From: Xanthomonas sp. CFBP 8443
Lineage (GTDB): Bacteria > Pseudomonadota > Gammaproteobacteria > Xanthomonadales > Xanthomonadaceae
DNA: 64,000 nucleotides
NCBI RefSeq assembly: GCF_025666195.1
Contig: NZ_CP102592.1
Location: 3,658,001-3,722,000, forward strand
Direction of reading: 5' to 3'
Under the pieces are notes generated by a model. It saw only the letters and a list, made by a program, of their open reading frames with translations. It searched no databases and was not told the origin of the DNA. The translations under genes and the position numbers were made by a program. This document shows positions 35,629 to 45,053 of this stretch, piece after piece (position 1 is the stretch's first letter; each line of letters begins with the position of its first letter).

Positions 35629-38372
35629 TGCGGGTGGCGAAGATCGGCCGGCCTGCGTCGCTGCGCAATGAAATCCGTGGGAATGCGAGCGGTTGCGTGC
35701 GGCGCGATGCGGATAGCGGGTGGTCGCGGCTGAAGCCGCTCCTACAGGGGATTTCGCAGGGGCTGTGTCTGCTTGGGCTGGCCGCTGCGCCGCTCGCCCA
35801 TGCCGACGACGCCGAGGACCGCGCCGCCGCGCTGGTGGCGAAGATGACCCGCGAGGAAAAAGTGGCGCAGGCGATGAACGATGCGCCGGCGATTCCGCGC
35901 CTGGACATACCGGCCTACGAATGGTGGAGCGAGGGCCTGCACGGCATCGCCCGCAACGGCTACGCCACCGTGTTCCCGCAGGCGATCGGCCTGGCCGCGA
36001 CCTGGAACACCGCCCTGCTCGAGCAGGTCGGCACCGTCACCTCGACCGAGGCGCGCGCCAAGTTCAACCTCGCCGGCCGCCCCGGCAAGGACCACCCGCG
36101 CTACGCCGGGTTGACCATCTGGTCGCCGAACATCAACATCTTCCGCGACCCGCGCTGGGGCCGCGGCATGGAGACCTACGGCGAGGATCCCTACCTCACC
36201 GGGCAACTGGCGGTGGGCTTCATCCACGGCCTGCAAGGCGACGACCTCAGCCACCCGCGCACCATCGCCACGCCCAAGCACCTGGCCGTGCACAGCGGCC
36301 CGGAACCCGGCCGCCATGGCTTCGACGTGGACGTATCGCCGCGCGACCTGGAAGCGACCTACACCCCCGCGTTCCGCGCCGCCATCGTCGACGGCCGCGC
36401 CGGCTCGGTGATGTGCGCCTACAACTCGCTGCACGGCACCCCGGCCTGCGCCGCCGACTGGCTGCTCAACGGCCGCCTGCGCGGCGACTGGGGCTTCAAG
36501 GGCTTCGTCGTCTCCGACTGCGACGCGGTCGACGACATGACCCAGTTCCATTATTTCCGCGCCGACAACGCCGGCTCGTCCGCCGCCGCGCTCAAGGCCG
36601 GCCACGACCTCAACTGCGGCCACGCCTACAGCGAACTGGGCCAGGCGATCGAACGTGGCGACGCCGACGAAGCCCTGCTCGACCAATCGCTGGTGCGCCT
36701 GTTCGCCGCGCGCTACCGGCTCGGCGAGCTGCAGCCGCAGCGCAAGGACCCGTACGCGCGGCTCGGCGCCAAGGACGTGGACAGCGCCGCGCACCGCGCG
36801 CTGGCGCTGCAGGCCGCGCAGCAGTCGATCGTGCTGCTGCAGAACCGCAACGCCACGCTGCCGCTGAAGCCGGGCGTGCGGCTGGCGGTGCTCGGCCCCA
36901 ACGCCGACGCGCTGGCCGCGCTGGAAGCCAACTACCAGGGCACCTCGGCCGCGCCGGTGACGCCGCTGCTGGGCCTGCGCGAGCGCTTCGGCGCCGCGAT
37001 CGTGAGCTACGCGCAAGGCGCGCCACTCGCCGCCGGCGTGCCGGGCATGATCCCCGAGACCGCCCTGCGCAGCGACGGCAAGCCCGGCCTGCGTGGCGAG
37101 TATTTCGACAACGTCGATCTGGCCGGCAAGCCGCGTACGCAGCGCCAGGATCGCGTGGTCAGTTTCAACTGGGATCACGTGGCGCCGGCCAAGGGCGTGG
37201 ACAAGGACCGCTACTCGGTGCGCTGGAGCGGCGAACTGCTGCCGCCCGGGCCGGGCGACTACACCCTGGCGGTGCGCGTGGCGCGCTGCTTCGACTGCAC
37301 CGGCCACGATCCGGTGCGGCTGTACATCGACGACAAGCTGGTGGTCGCCGGCAACGCCGAGGACAAGCACCTGCCGGCCGGCATGCACAACGCCGACGGC
37401 CGCAACGTCGAGACCGTGCTGCATTTCGACGACACGCGTCCGCGCCGCATCCGCCTGGAACTGGAGCACCGCGGCCAGGACCAGGGCCTGCGCCTGGAAT
37501 GGCTGGCGCCGGCCGCGCCGCAACTGGCCGAGGCCGAACGCGCGGTGGCGCAGGCCGATGCGGTGGTCGCCTTCGTCGGCCTGTCGCCGGACGTGGAAGG
37601 CGAGGAACTGCGCATCGACGTGCCCGGGTTCGACGGCGGCGACCGCAACGACCTCGCCCTGCCCGCGGCGCAGCAGGCGCTGCTGGAACGCGCCAAGGCC
37701 AGCGGCAAGCCGCTCGTGGTGGTGCTGATGAGCGGCAGCGCGGTGGCGCTGAACTGGGCCAAGCAGCACGCCGACGCGATCGTCGCGGCGTGGTACCCGG
37801 GGCAGTCCGGCGGCACCGCGATCGCGCAGGTGCTGGCCGGCGACGTCAACCCCGGCGGCCGCCTGCCGGTGACCTTCTACCGCTCCACCAAGGACCTGCC
37901 GGCGTACGTCAGCTACGACATGAAGGGCCGCACCTACCGCTACTTCAAGGGCGAACCGCTGTTCGCGTTCGGCAGCGGGCTGAGCTACACCAGCTTCGCC
38001 TACACCGCGCCGCAACTGTCCACCACGGCGTTGCAGGCCGGCGCGAACCTGCAGGTAAGCGCGCAGGTTCGCAACAGCGGCACGCGCGCCGGCGACGAGG
38101 TCGTGCAGGTGTACCTGCAATATCCGCAACGCCCGCAATCGCCGCTGCGCTCACTGGTCGGCTTCCAGCGCGTGCACCTGCAGCCGGGCGAAACGCGCGA
38201 GGTGCAGTTCACGCTCGACCCTCGGCAGCTGAGCGACGTCGACCGCGCCGGCCAGCGCACGGTGCAGCCGGGCGACTACCGCGTGTTCGTCGGCGGCGGC
38301 CAGCCCGGCACCGACGCCCCCGGCGGCGAGGCTGCATTCTCGATCCAGGGCAGCGCACCGCTGCCGCGCTGA
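35628..38372 (+). CDS. GH3 beta-glycosidase with PA14 insert, probable beta-xylosidase
   Basis: The product is 914 aa from the ATG at 35628, which shares its A with the GH2 stop. The catalytic domain has WWSEGLHGIARNG, ETYGEDPYLTG and the nucleophile Asp297 in GFVVSDCDAVDDM. A PA14 domain is inserted around residues 480-630 (LRGEYFDNVDLAGKP, FDCTGHDPVRLYIDD), followed by the second GH3 domain and a C-terminal Fn3-like domain. In the nix context it would remove beta-1,2-xylose of plant N-glycans. The first 60 residues are odd: codons 32-40 (GWSRLKPLLQ) are encoded by an arm of the intergenic palindrome, so the start or signal peptide may have been altered. Confidence 0.92.
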   Translation: MRVAKIGRPASLRNEIRGNASGCVRRDADSGWSRLKPLLQGISQGLCLLGLAAAPLAHADDAEDRAAALVAKMTREEKVAQAMNDAPAIPRLDIPAYEWWSEGLHGIARNGYATVFPQAIGLAATWNTALLEQVGTVTSTEARAKFNLAGRPGKDHPRYAGLTIWSPNINIFRDPRWGRGMETYGEDPYLTGQLAVGFIHGLQGDDLSHPRTIATPKHLAVHSGPEPGRHGFDVDVSPRDLEATYTPAFRAAIVDGRAGSVMCAYNSLHGTPACAADWLLNGRLRGDWGFKGFVVSDCDAVDDMTQFHYFRADNAGSSAAALKAGHDLNCGHAYSELGQAIERGDADEALLDQSLVRLFAARYRLGELQPQRKDPYARLGAKDVDSAAHRALALQAAQQSIVLLQNRNATLPLKPGVRLAVLGPNADALAALEANYQGTSAAPVTPLLGLRERFGAAIVSYAQGAPLAAGVPGMIPETALRSDGKPGLRGEYFDNVDLAGKPRTQRQDRVVSFNWDHVAPAKGVDKDRYSVRWSGELLPPGPGDYTLAVRVARCFDCTGHDPVRLYIDDKLVVAGNAEDKHLPAGMHNADGRNVETVLHFDDTRPRRIRLELEHRGQDQGLRLEWLAPAAPQLAEAERAVAQADAVVAFVGLSPDVEGEELRIDVPGFDGGDRNDLALPAAQQALLERAKASGKPLVVVLMSGSAVALNWAKQHADAIVAAWYPGQSGGTAIAQVLAGDVNPGGRLPVTFYRSTKDLPAYVSYDMKGRTYRYFKGEPLFAFGSGLSYTSFAYTAPQLSTTALQAGANLQVSAQVRNSGTRAGDEVVQVYLQYPQRPQSPLRSLVGFQRVHLQPGETREVQFTLDPRQLSDVDRAGQRTVQPGDYRVFVGGGQPGTDAPGGEAAFSIQGSAPLPR
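35722..35747. repeat. Palindrome-family arm inside the GH3 5' coding region
   Basis: The stretch GGTCGCGGCTGAAGCCGCTC plus CTACAG is identical to the right arm of the intergenic palindromes at 38.4 and 40.0 kb. Here it is in frame within the first 40 codons of the GH3 gene. Confidence 0.9.
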
Positions 38373-38398
38373 CCAGCGGATGCACGCCGCGACTGCTC

Positions 38399-38474
38399 TT
38401 CTGTAGGAGCGGCTTCAGCCGCGACCGGGCGTTACCGGTAACACCCGGTCGCGGCTGAAGCCGCTCCTACAGAA
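38399..38474. repeat. Long palindrome between GH3 and GH125 genes
   Basis: Arms starting CTGTAGGAGCGGCTTCAGCC at 38401 and its exact complement ending at 38472 flank a centre CGTTACCGGTAACA. The transcript would fold into a hairpin of about 29 bp. It could stabilise upstream mRNA or reduce downstream expression. Confidence 0.96.
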
Positions 38475-38542
38475 AGCAACGCAACGCACAGCCACCGCCA
38501 CGTCGCCACGTCGCCACGCACAACGACACACAGGAGCTCCAC

Positions 38543-39991
38543 ATGCCCTCCCGCCGCGATGTTCTCCAGTTGCTCGGCACCACCGCCGGCGCCGGCCTGC
38601 TCGCCACCGCCGTGCCCGGCTTCGCCGCCGCGTCCAGCGCCTCGGCGACCACGCTGCCCAGCAAGCGCCCGCCGCCGGCGAAACGCCACTTCGTCAGCGC
38701 CGCGGTGGAAAAGCACCTGCGCACGGTCAAGGCCGACATCGGCGACCCGCGCCTGGCCTGGCTGTTCGAGAACTGCTACCCGAACACCCTCGACACCACC
38801 GTGCGCACCGGCACCCGCAACGGCAAGCCGGACACCTTCGTCATCACCGGCGACATCGAGGCGCTGTGGCTGCGCGATTCCTCCGCGCAGGTGCATCCGT
38901 ACATCCCGCTCGCCAAGCGCGACCCGGCGCTGCGGCGCATGTTCCATGGCCTGATCCAGCGCCAGGCCGCCTGCATCCAGCTCGACCCCTACGCCAATGC
39001 GTTCCTGCCCGACGGCACCAGCCAGCGCCTGAAATGGTCGGTGGCCGACATCACCGAGATGAAGCCCGGCGTCGGCGAGCGCAAATGGGAAATCGATTCG
39101 CTGTGCTATCCGATCCGGCTCGCGCACGAGTACTGGCGCGCCAGCGGCGACACCGCCCCGTTCGACGACGACTGGCGCGCGGCGATGCACGTGGTGGTCA
39201 GGACCTTCCGCGAACAGCAGCGCCTGCACGACCGCGGCCCCTACAGCTTCCAACGCCCCTCGCCGCTGGCCACCGAGACCCTGGTGCTGGAAGGCTACGG
39301 CCAGCCGACCAAGCCCAACGGCATGATCCATTCGATGTTCCGCCCGTCCGACGATGCCTGCGTGTATCCGCTGTTCGTGCCGGCCAATCTGTTCGCGGTA
39401 GCCTCGCTGCGCCAGCTGGCGACGATGAGCGAGACGCTGCACCGCGATGCCGCCCTCGCCGCCGAGTGCCGCGCGCTGGCCGACGAAGTGGAGACCGCCA
39501 CGCGTAAGTTCGGGCAGATGCGCGATACCGACGGCCAGGCGTTCTGGGCCTACGAAGTGGACGGCTACGGCAACCAGCTGTTCATCGACGACGCCAACGC
39601 GCCGGGCCTGCTGAGCCTGGCCTACCTGGGCTGCTGCGATCGCCGCGACCCGCTGTTCCTGCGCACCCGCCAGCTGGCGTGGAGCGAGCGCAACCCGTAT
39701 TTCTACCAGGGCCGCGCCGCCACCGGCGTGGGCAGCCCGCACAGCGGCATGGGCACGATCTGGCCGATGGCGATCATGCAATACGCGCTGGCCAGCGACG
39801 ACGACGCGCAGATCCGCCAATGCCTGGCCTGGCTGAAGAACACCGACGCCGGCACCGGCTTCATGCACGAAGCCTTCGACAAGGACGACCCGAGCAAATT
39901 CACCCGCGACTGGTTCGCCTGGGCCAACACCTTGTTCGGCGAACTGATCATCGACCTGCACCAACGCAAGCCGCATCTGCTGAAAGCCTGA
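38543..39991 (+). CDS. GH125 exo-alpha-1,6-mannosidase, Tat-exported
   Basis: The product is 482 aa. The N-terminus PSRRDVLQLLGTTAGAG is a twin-arginine signal. The catalytic domain begins around residue 55, with DTFVITGDIEALWLRDSSAQ (substrate pocket and a catalytic-acid candidate Asp) and KWEIDSLCYPIRLAHEYW. The length and WPMAIMQYAL motif fit GH125, whose members trim alpha-1,6-linked mannose of N-glycans. An AGGAG stands 6 bp before the ATG. The gene is separated from GH3 by a 170-bp gap with a palindrome. Confidence 0.93.
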   Translation: MPSRRDVLQLLGTTAGAGLLATAVPGFAAASSASATTLPSKRPPPAKRHFVSAAVEKHLRTVKADIGDPRLAWLFENCYPNTLDTTVRTGTRNGKPDTFVITGDIEALWLRDSSAQVHPYIPLAKRDPALRRMFHGLIQRQAACIQLDPYANAFLPDGTSQRLKWSVADITEMKPGVGERKWEIDSLCYPIRLAHEYWRASGDTAPFDDDWRAAMHVVVRTFREQQRLHDRGPYSFQRPSPLATETLVLEGYGQPTKPNGMIHSMFRPSDDACVYPLFVPANLFAVASLRQLATMSETLHRDAALAAECRALADEVETATRKFGQMRDTDGQAFWAYEVDGYGNQLFIDDANAPGLLSLAYLGCCDRRDPLFLRTRQLAWSERNPYFYQGRAATGVGSPHSGMGTIWPMAIMQYALASDDDAQIRQCLAWLKNTDAGTGFMHEAFDKDDPSKFTRDWFAWANTLFGELIIDLHQRKPHLLKA

Positions 39992-40004
39992 CCACCACCG
40001 CCCC

Positions 40005-40077
40005 CTGTAGGAGCGGCTTCAGCCGCGACCGGGTCTTACCGGTAACGCCACGGTCGCGGCTGAAGCCGCTCCTACAG
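40005..40077. repeat. Long palindrome between GH125 and GH92 genes
   Basis: The same element as at 38399-38474: left arm CTGTAGGAGCGGCTTCAGCC from 40005 and right arm ending CCTACAG at 40077, with a slightly different centre (TCTTACCGGTAACGCC). Confidence 0.96.
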
Positions 40078-40117
40078 AAAACCCTCCCTCTCCGCTGCAC
40101 ACCCCGAGGACAGCACC

Positions 40118-42460
40118 ATGGCCACACGACGCGGTTTCCTGCAGGGCGCCATCGCCCTGGCCCTGTTCGGCAGCAGCGGCATCGCCCGCCTGGCGCAGGC
40201 GCGCGCCGGCAGCTACGCGCTGCCCGCCGACGCGCGCGCCAAGGCCGCGCTCACCCGCCACGTCGATGTGTTCATCGGCACCGGCGGCCACGGCCACACC
40301 TTTCCCGGCGCCACGCTGCCGTTCGGCATGGTGCAACTGAGCCCGGACACCTACAACGCGGTGTGGGATTCGTGCTCCGGCTACCACGAGTCCGACGGCT
40401 CGATCATGGGCTTCTCGCACACCCATCTGTCCGGCACCGGCATCGGCGACATGCTCGATTTCCTGGTGGTCCCCGCCACCGGCGACGTCAAGCTGGTGCC
40501 AGGCACGCTGGAAGATCCCGACGCCGGCTACCGCTCGCGCTACGACCATGCCGACGAAGCCGCCTCGCCCGGCTACTACCGCGTGCGCCTGAAGGACAGC
40601 GGCGTGCACGCCGAGCTAACCGCCACCGCGCGCGCCGGCCTGCACCGCTACCACTTCCCCAAGGGCAAGCCGGCGCACCTGCTGCTGGACCTGTGCCACG
40701 GCATGCAGGACAAGCCCGAGATCGCCACCCGGGTCAGCGACGCGCAACTGCGCATCGTCGACGCCAGCACCCTCACCGGCGGGCGCCGCGTGTACCAATG
40801 GGCGAAGGGCCGCTACATTTACTTTGCGATGCGCCTGTCGCGTCCATTCGCCAACGCGCAGCTCTACGCCGAAGACCAGCCGCTGGCCGCCGCCGCGCGC
40901 CAGGCCGACGGCACCCACCTGAAGGTGGCGCTGCACTATCCCGACGCGTCCGACGCGCCGCTGCTGGCCAAGGTCGGCATCTCCGCGGTCAGCGCCGAGA
41001 ACGCGCTGGCCAACCTCGACGCCGAACTGCCCGACTTCGATTTCGCGCGCGTGCACGCCGCCGCGGTGGCCGCATGGGAGAAGGAACTGGCGCGGGTGCG
41101 CATCGACACCGATGACGACGCGCAACGCCGCATCTTCTACACCGGCCTGTACCACAGCCTGCTCGCGCCGACCCTGTTCAGCGACACCGACGGCCGCTAT
41201 CGCGGCATGGACCTGCAGGTGCACCAGGCGCCCGCCGGCTACCACAACTACAGCACCTACTCGCTGTGGGACACCTACCGCGCGCTGCATCCGTTGCTGA
41301 CCCTGGTGCAGCCCGAACGCGTGCCCGACCTGGTGCAGTGCCTGGTGCGCGGCGCCAACGAATGCCCGGACGGCGTCGGCATCTGGCCGCTGCAGGGCGT
41401 GGAGACCGGCTGCATGATCGGCTACCACTCCGCCGTGGTGCTGGCCGAAGCGCACGCCAAGGGCTTCACCGGCATCGACTACGCCGCCGCCTGGCCGGCC
41501 TACCGCAAGCGCGCGATGGACGACACCAAGCATGGCCTGGGCGAGTACCGCAAGCTCGGCTACATTCCCAGCGACACGGTGGACGAAGCGGTCAGCCGCA
41601 CCCTTGAATACGCCTACGACGACTGGGCGGTGGCGCACCTGGCGCAGGCCGCCGGCGCCGCCAAGGACGCAAGCGCCTTGCGCGAACGCTCGCGCAACTA
41701 CCGCAACGTGTTCAACCGCGCCAGCGGCTTCGTGCAGCCGCGGCTGAGCAACGGCGACTGGGCCGCCCCGTTCGATCCACGCGCGATGGGCCACATCGCC
41801 AAATGGCGCGACTTCACCGAATCCAACGCCTGGCAGGCCACCTTCCTCAACCAGCACGACCTGTACGGCTACATGGAACTGTTCGGCGGCCGCGACGGTT
41901 TCGTCGCCAAGCTCGACGAACTGTTCTCCACCAGCTCCGAACTGCCGGCCGACGCCCCGCCGGACATCGACGGCCTGGTCGGCCAGTACGCGCACGGCAA
42001 CGAACCCAGCCACCACGTCGCCTACCTGTTCGCCTACGCCGGGCAACCGTACAAGACCCAGGCGATGGTGCGGCGGCTGCTGCGCGAGCAATACCACGAC
42101 GCGCGCAACGGCCTGTCCGGCAACGAGGACTGCGGGCAGATGAGCGCCTGGATGGTGCTCAGCGCCCTGGGCTTCTACGCCGTGGACCCGGTCAGCGCCA
42201 CCTACGTGCTCGGCAGCCCGCTGTTCAAGCGCGCCGACGTCGACGTCGGCAACGGCCGCACCCTCAGCATCGTCGCCCACGGCAACAGCGCCACCAACGT
42301 CTACATCCAGCGCGCCCGCTGGAACGGCAAGCCGTACACGCGCAGCTGGCTGCGCCACGCCGACCTCGCCGCCGGCGGCACCCTGGAACTGGAGATGGGC
42401 CCGAAGCCGAATCCCGCCTTCGGCGCCGCCAAGGAAGACCTGCCGCCGTCGTTTGTTTGA
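40118..42460 (+). CDS. GH92 alpha-mannosidase, Tat-exported
   Basis: The product is 780 aa. The N-terminal TRRGFLQGAIALALFG is a twin-arginine signal. The GH92 hallmarks are present: FIGTGGHGHTFPGATLPFGM, GFSHTHLSGTG, YSLWDTYRALHP, and near the C-terminus GNEPSHHVAYLFAYAG with GNEDCGQMSAWMVLSALGFY, which carry the calcium and catalytic residues. Members are calcium-dependent exo-alpha-mannosidases, mostly alpha-1,2 or alpha-1,3. With GH125 it would strip the mannose arms of N-glycans. The neighbours on both sides are separated by palindromic elements. Confidence 0.95.
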   Translation: MATRRGFLQGAIALALFGSSGIARLAQARAGSYALPADARAKAALTRHVDVFIGTGGHGHTFPGATLPFGMVQLSPDTYNAVWDSCSGYHESDGSIMGFSHTHLSGTGIGDMLDFLVVPATGDVKLVPGTLEDPDAGYRSRYDHADEAASPGYYRVRLKDSGVHAELTATARAGLHRYHFPKGKPAHLLLDLCHGMQDKPEIATRVSDAQLRIVDASTLTGGRRVYQWAKGRYIYFAMRLSRPFANAQLYAEDQPLAAAARQADGTHLKVALHYPDASDAPLLAKVGISAVSAENALANLDAELPDFDFARVHAAAVAAWEKELARVRIDTDDDAQRRIFYTGLYHSLLAPTLFSDTDGRYRGMDLQVHQAPAGYHNYSTYSLWDTYRALHPLLTLVQPERVPDLVQCLVRGANECPDGVGIWPLQGVETGCMIGYHSAVVLAEAHAKGFTGIDYAAAWPAYRKRAMDDTKHGLGEYRKLGYIPSDTVDEAVSRTLEYAYDDWAVAHLAQAAGAAKDASALRERSRNYRNVFNRASGFVQPRLSNGDWAAPFDPRAMGHIAKWRDFTESNAWQATFLNQHDLYGYMELFGGRDGFVAKLDELFSTSSELPADAPPDIDGLVGQYAHGNEPSHHVAYLFAYAGQPYKTQAMVRRLLREQYHDARNGLSGNEDCGQMSAWMVLSALGFYAVDPVSATYVLGSPLFKRADVDVGNGRTLSIVAHGNSATNVYIQRARWNGKPYTRSWLRHADLAAGGTLELEMGPKPNPAFGAAKEDLPPSFV

Positions 42461-42478
42461 AGCGCACCCTCCTCGCCC

Positions 42479-42566
42479 CTGTAGGAGCGGCTTCAGCCGC
42501 GACCGAGACTCTCCGGTAGCACTCTGTCGCGGCTAATGGCCCGAGGCCACCCAGAGCCGCTCCTAC
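42479..42566. repeat. Interrupted palindrome between GH92 and GH35 genes
   Basis: The left arm (CTGTAGGAGCGGCTTCAGCC from 42479) is intact. The right arm is broken between GTCGCGGCT and AGCCGCTCCTACA by a short foreign stretch containing TGGCCCGAGGCCA, itself a small palindrome. Confidence 0.85.
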
Positions 42567-42598
42567 AAAAGTCCAACGCCCCCGCCAGAGACCCCCAC

Positions 42599-44446
42599 AT
42601 GCTGCGCCACTCCCTGTCCGCCCTTGCCCTGTCGCTCCTGCTCTCCCTACCGGCATTCGCACAGCCGACGCACGCAACCACGCCCTGGCCCGCCTTCACC
42701 ACCCAAGGCGAGCACTTCACCCGCGACGGCAAGCCCTACCAGATCATTTCCGGTGCCATCCACTTCCAGCGCATCCCGCGCGCCTACTGGAAGGACCGCC
42801 TGCAGAAAGCGCGCGCCATGGGCCTGAACACCGTGGAGACCTACGTGTTCTGGAACCTGGTCGAACCGCGCCAAGGCCGGTTCGACTTCAGCGGCAACAA
42901 CGACGTCGCCGCCTTCATCGACGAAGCCGCCGCGCAGGGCCTGAACGTGATCCTGCGCCCCGGCCCCTACGTCTGCGCCGAATGGGAAGCCGGCGGCTAC
43001 CCCGCCTGGCTGTTCGCCGAACCGGGCATGCGCGTGCGCAGCCAGGACCCGCGCTTCCTCGCCGCCAGCCAGGCCTACCTCGACGCCGTCGCCGCGCAGG
43101 TCAAGCCGAAGCTCAACCGCAACGGCGGCCCCATCATCGCCGTGCAGGTCGAGAACGAATACGGCTCCTACAACGACGACCACGCCTACATGCAGGCCAA
43201 CCGCGCCATGTTCGTCAAGGCCGGCTTCGACCAGGCCCTGCTGTTCACCTCCGACGGCGCCGACGTACTCGCCAACGGCACCCTGCCCGACACCCTCGCC
43301 GTCGTGAATTTCGCCCCGGGCGAAGCCAAGAGCGCCTTCGACGCCCTGGCCAAGTTCCGCCCCGGCCAACCGCAGATGGTGGGCGAATACTGGGCCGGCT
43401 GGTTCGACCAATGGGGCGCCAAGCACGCCGCCACCGATGGCGCCAAGCAGGCCAGCGAATTCGAATGGATCCTGCGCCAGGGCCATTCCGCCAACCTCTA
43501 CATGTTCGTCGGCGGCACCAGCTTCGGCTTCATGAACGGCGCCAACTTCCAGAAGAACGCCAGCGACCACTACGCCCCGCAGACCACCAGCTACGACTAC
43601 GACGCCGTGCTGGACGAAGCCGGCCGCCCCACCCCCAAGTTCGCCCTGTTCCGCGACGCCATCGCCCGCGTCACCGGCGTACAACCGCCCGCCCTGCCCA
43701 AGCCGATCCGCTTCGCCGAGCTGCCGGCCACCCCGCTGCGCGAATCCGCCTCGCTGTGGGACAACCTGCCCGCGCCGGCCGCCACCACCGACACCCCGCA
43801 ACCGATGGAGCGCTTCGGCCAGGCCTACGGCTACATCCTCTACCGCACCACCGTCACCGGCCCGCGCAAGGGCAGCCTGTACCTGGGCGACGTGCGCGAC
43901 TACGCCCGCGTCTACGTGGATCGCCAGTTGGCCGGCAGCGCCGAGCGCCGCCTGCAGCAGGTGGCCGTGGACGTGGACATCCCCGCCGGCCCCCACACCA
44001 TCGACGTGCTGGTGGAAAACGGCGGCCGCATCAACTACGGCGCCCACCTGGCCGACGGCCGCGCCGGCCTGGTCGATCCCGTCCTGCTCGACGGCAAGCC
44101 GCTGACCGGCTGGCAGACCTTCCCACTGCCGATGGACGACCCAAGCAAGCTCACCGGCTGGACCACCGCCAAGGTCGACGGCCCCGCCTTCCACCGCGGC
44201 ACCGTCAAGATCGGCACGCCCACCGATACCTTCCTGGACATGCAGGCCTTCGGCAAAGGCTTCGCCTGGGCCAACGGCCATAACCTGGGGCGGCATTGGA
44301 ACATCGGGCCGCAGCGGGCGTTGTATTTCCCGGCGCCGATGCAGCGTAAGGGCGAGAACAGCGTGATTGTGTTCGATCTGGATAGTGCGGCGAATGCGAG
44401 GGTGCGTGGGGTTAAGGGGCAGGTTTGGAGTACGCCGGGTAATTGA
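42599..44446 (+). CDS. GH35 beta-galactosidase, exported
   Basis: The product is 615 aa. The ATG at 42599 opens a signal peptide (LRHSLSALALSLLLSLPAFA); the in-frame codons upstream lie in the palindrome and are ignored. Family blocks are QIISGAIHFQRIPRAYWKDR and ETYVFWNLVEPRQG, with acid/base Glu187 in VENEYGSYN and nucleophile Glu263 in VGEYWAGWFDQWG. C-terminal jelly-roll domains follow. It would remove beta-galactose, for example from Lewis-a antennae of plant N-glycans. It ends the intact glycosidase run. A decayed copy of its last third is found at 54604-54945. Confidence 0.94.
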   Translation: MLRHSLSALALSLLLSLPAFAQPTHATTPWPAFTTQGEHFTRDGKPYQIISGAIHFQRIPRAYWKDRLQKARAMGLNTVETYVFWNLVEPRQGRFDFSGNNDVAAFIDEAAAQGLNVILRPGPYVCAEWEAGGYPAWLFAEPGMRVRSQDPRFLAASQAYLDAVAAQVKPKLNRNGGPIIAVQVENEYGSYNDDHAYMQANRAMFVKAGFDQALLFTSDGADVLANGTLPDTLAVVNFAPGEAKSAFDALAKFRPGQPQMVGEYWAGWFDQWGAKHAATDGAKQASEFEWILRQGHSANLYMFVGGTSFGFMNGANFQKNASDHYAPQTTSYDYDAVLDEAGRPTPKFALFRDAIARVTGVQPPALPKPIRFAELPATPLRESASLWDNLPAPAATTDTPQPMERFGQAYGYILYRTTVTGPRKGSLYLGDVRDYARVYVDRQLAGSAERRLQQVAVDVDIPAGPHTIDVLVENGGRINYGAHLADGRAGLVDPVLLDGKPLTGWQTFPLPMDDPSKLTGWTTAKVDGPAFHRGTVKIGTPTDTFLDMQAFGKGFAWANGHNLGRHWNIGPQRALYFPAPMQRKGENSVIVFDLDSAANARVRGVKGQVWSTPGN

Positions 44447-44460
44447 GTTATTCGTGGAAT

Positions 44461-44489
44461 GCGCCATCCGGTAAGTCTGGGTGGCGCGG
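44461..44489 (+). terminator. Hairpin after the GH35 gene
   Basis: GCGCCATCC pairs with GGGTGGCGC (one G-T pair) shortly after the GH35 stop. There is no T run, so it is a weak candidate terminator. Confidence 0.4.
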
Positions 44490-44768
44490 CATCAAACAAC
44501 TTGTCTACAAATTAGGGCCGCCGGCGGTTACGCCGAGCGGCCTTTAACTTGTGACGGCCGTCAACAAGTGATAGCGTCGGCCTGGTGCGGGGATGCACTG
44601 GGGATGGCGGTGGGGTTAGACGCAGGGATTATGCGGCAGTGCAACTGGCGAAAGATTGAATTCAGGCTGCGTGCTGCTCCGAAAGGTGACGGTATCGGCG
44701 CGCTACACACCCGTTTTACACACCATTTTGTCGTCGAATAGTAGTTAGGTTGCAAGGGAGGGATTGAC
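44490..44768 (+). other. Left boundary of the cassette array with attC-like fragments
   Basis: No gene is supported. The stretch holds a near-palindrome CTTGTGACGGCCGTCAACAAG-like region (44548-44568), an attC-type core GTTAGAC at 44615-44621, and at 44698-44749 an element ACACACCCGTTTTACACACC...GTAGTTAGGT ending in a perfect GTTRRRY core. The latter element recurs at 50205-50252 and 50577-50626. This is where core DNA gives way to cassette DNA. Confidence 0.5.
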
Positions 44769-45053
44769 GTGACTCAAGTATCAGGACAGATGGCTCTCGA
44801 CATTGTGCGACGAGCTTTTTTCCCGTTGCATTGCGGTGCAGAGATCTATGACTATGACGAGAGGATGCGAATAAACGTCGTGAATGATGCGGATGAAAGT
44901 CTGCTCAAACTGACTGATATTGCCAAAGACGAGTTCACCGATTCAGATCGACTTGGCGCCTTACTGCACCGACTCAGAGACGATCTATCTCATCATATGG
45001 GTTCCCAGCTTGAGCCTTGGCAGATGCCCGATATCAAGCTGCTCGCAACCTAA
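44769..45053 (+). CDS. Cassette-encoded hypothetical protein
   Basis: The product is 94 aa from a GTG start with GGGAGG 7 bp upstream. No family is recognised. The protein is acidic (EIYDYDERMRINVVNDADES) and has an internal helix-like stretch rich in Leu, Asp and Arg; no signal or membrane segment is seen. The stop codon lies inside the attC site that follows, as is usual for integron cassettes. Base composition is visibly less GC-rich than in the glycosidases. Confidence 0.6.
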   Translation: MTQVSGQMALDIVRRAFFPLHCGAEIYDYDERMRINVVNDADESLLKLTDIAKDEFTDSDRLGALLHRLRDDLSHHMGSQLEPWQMPDIKLLAT

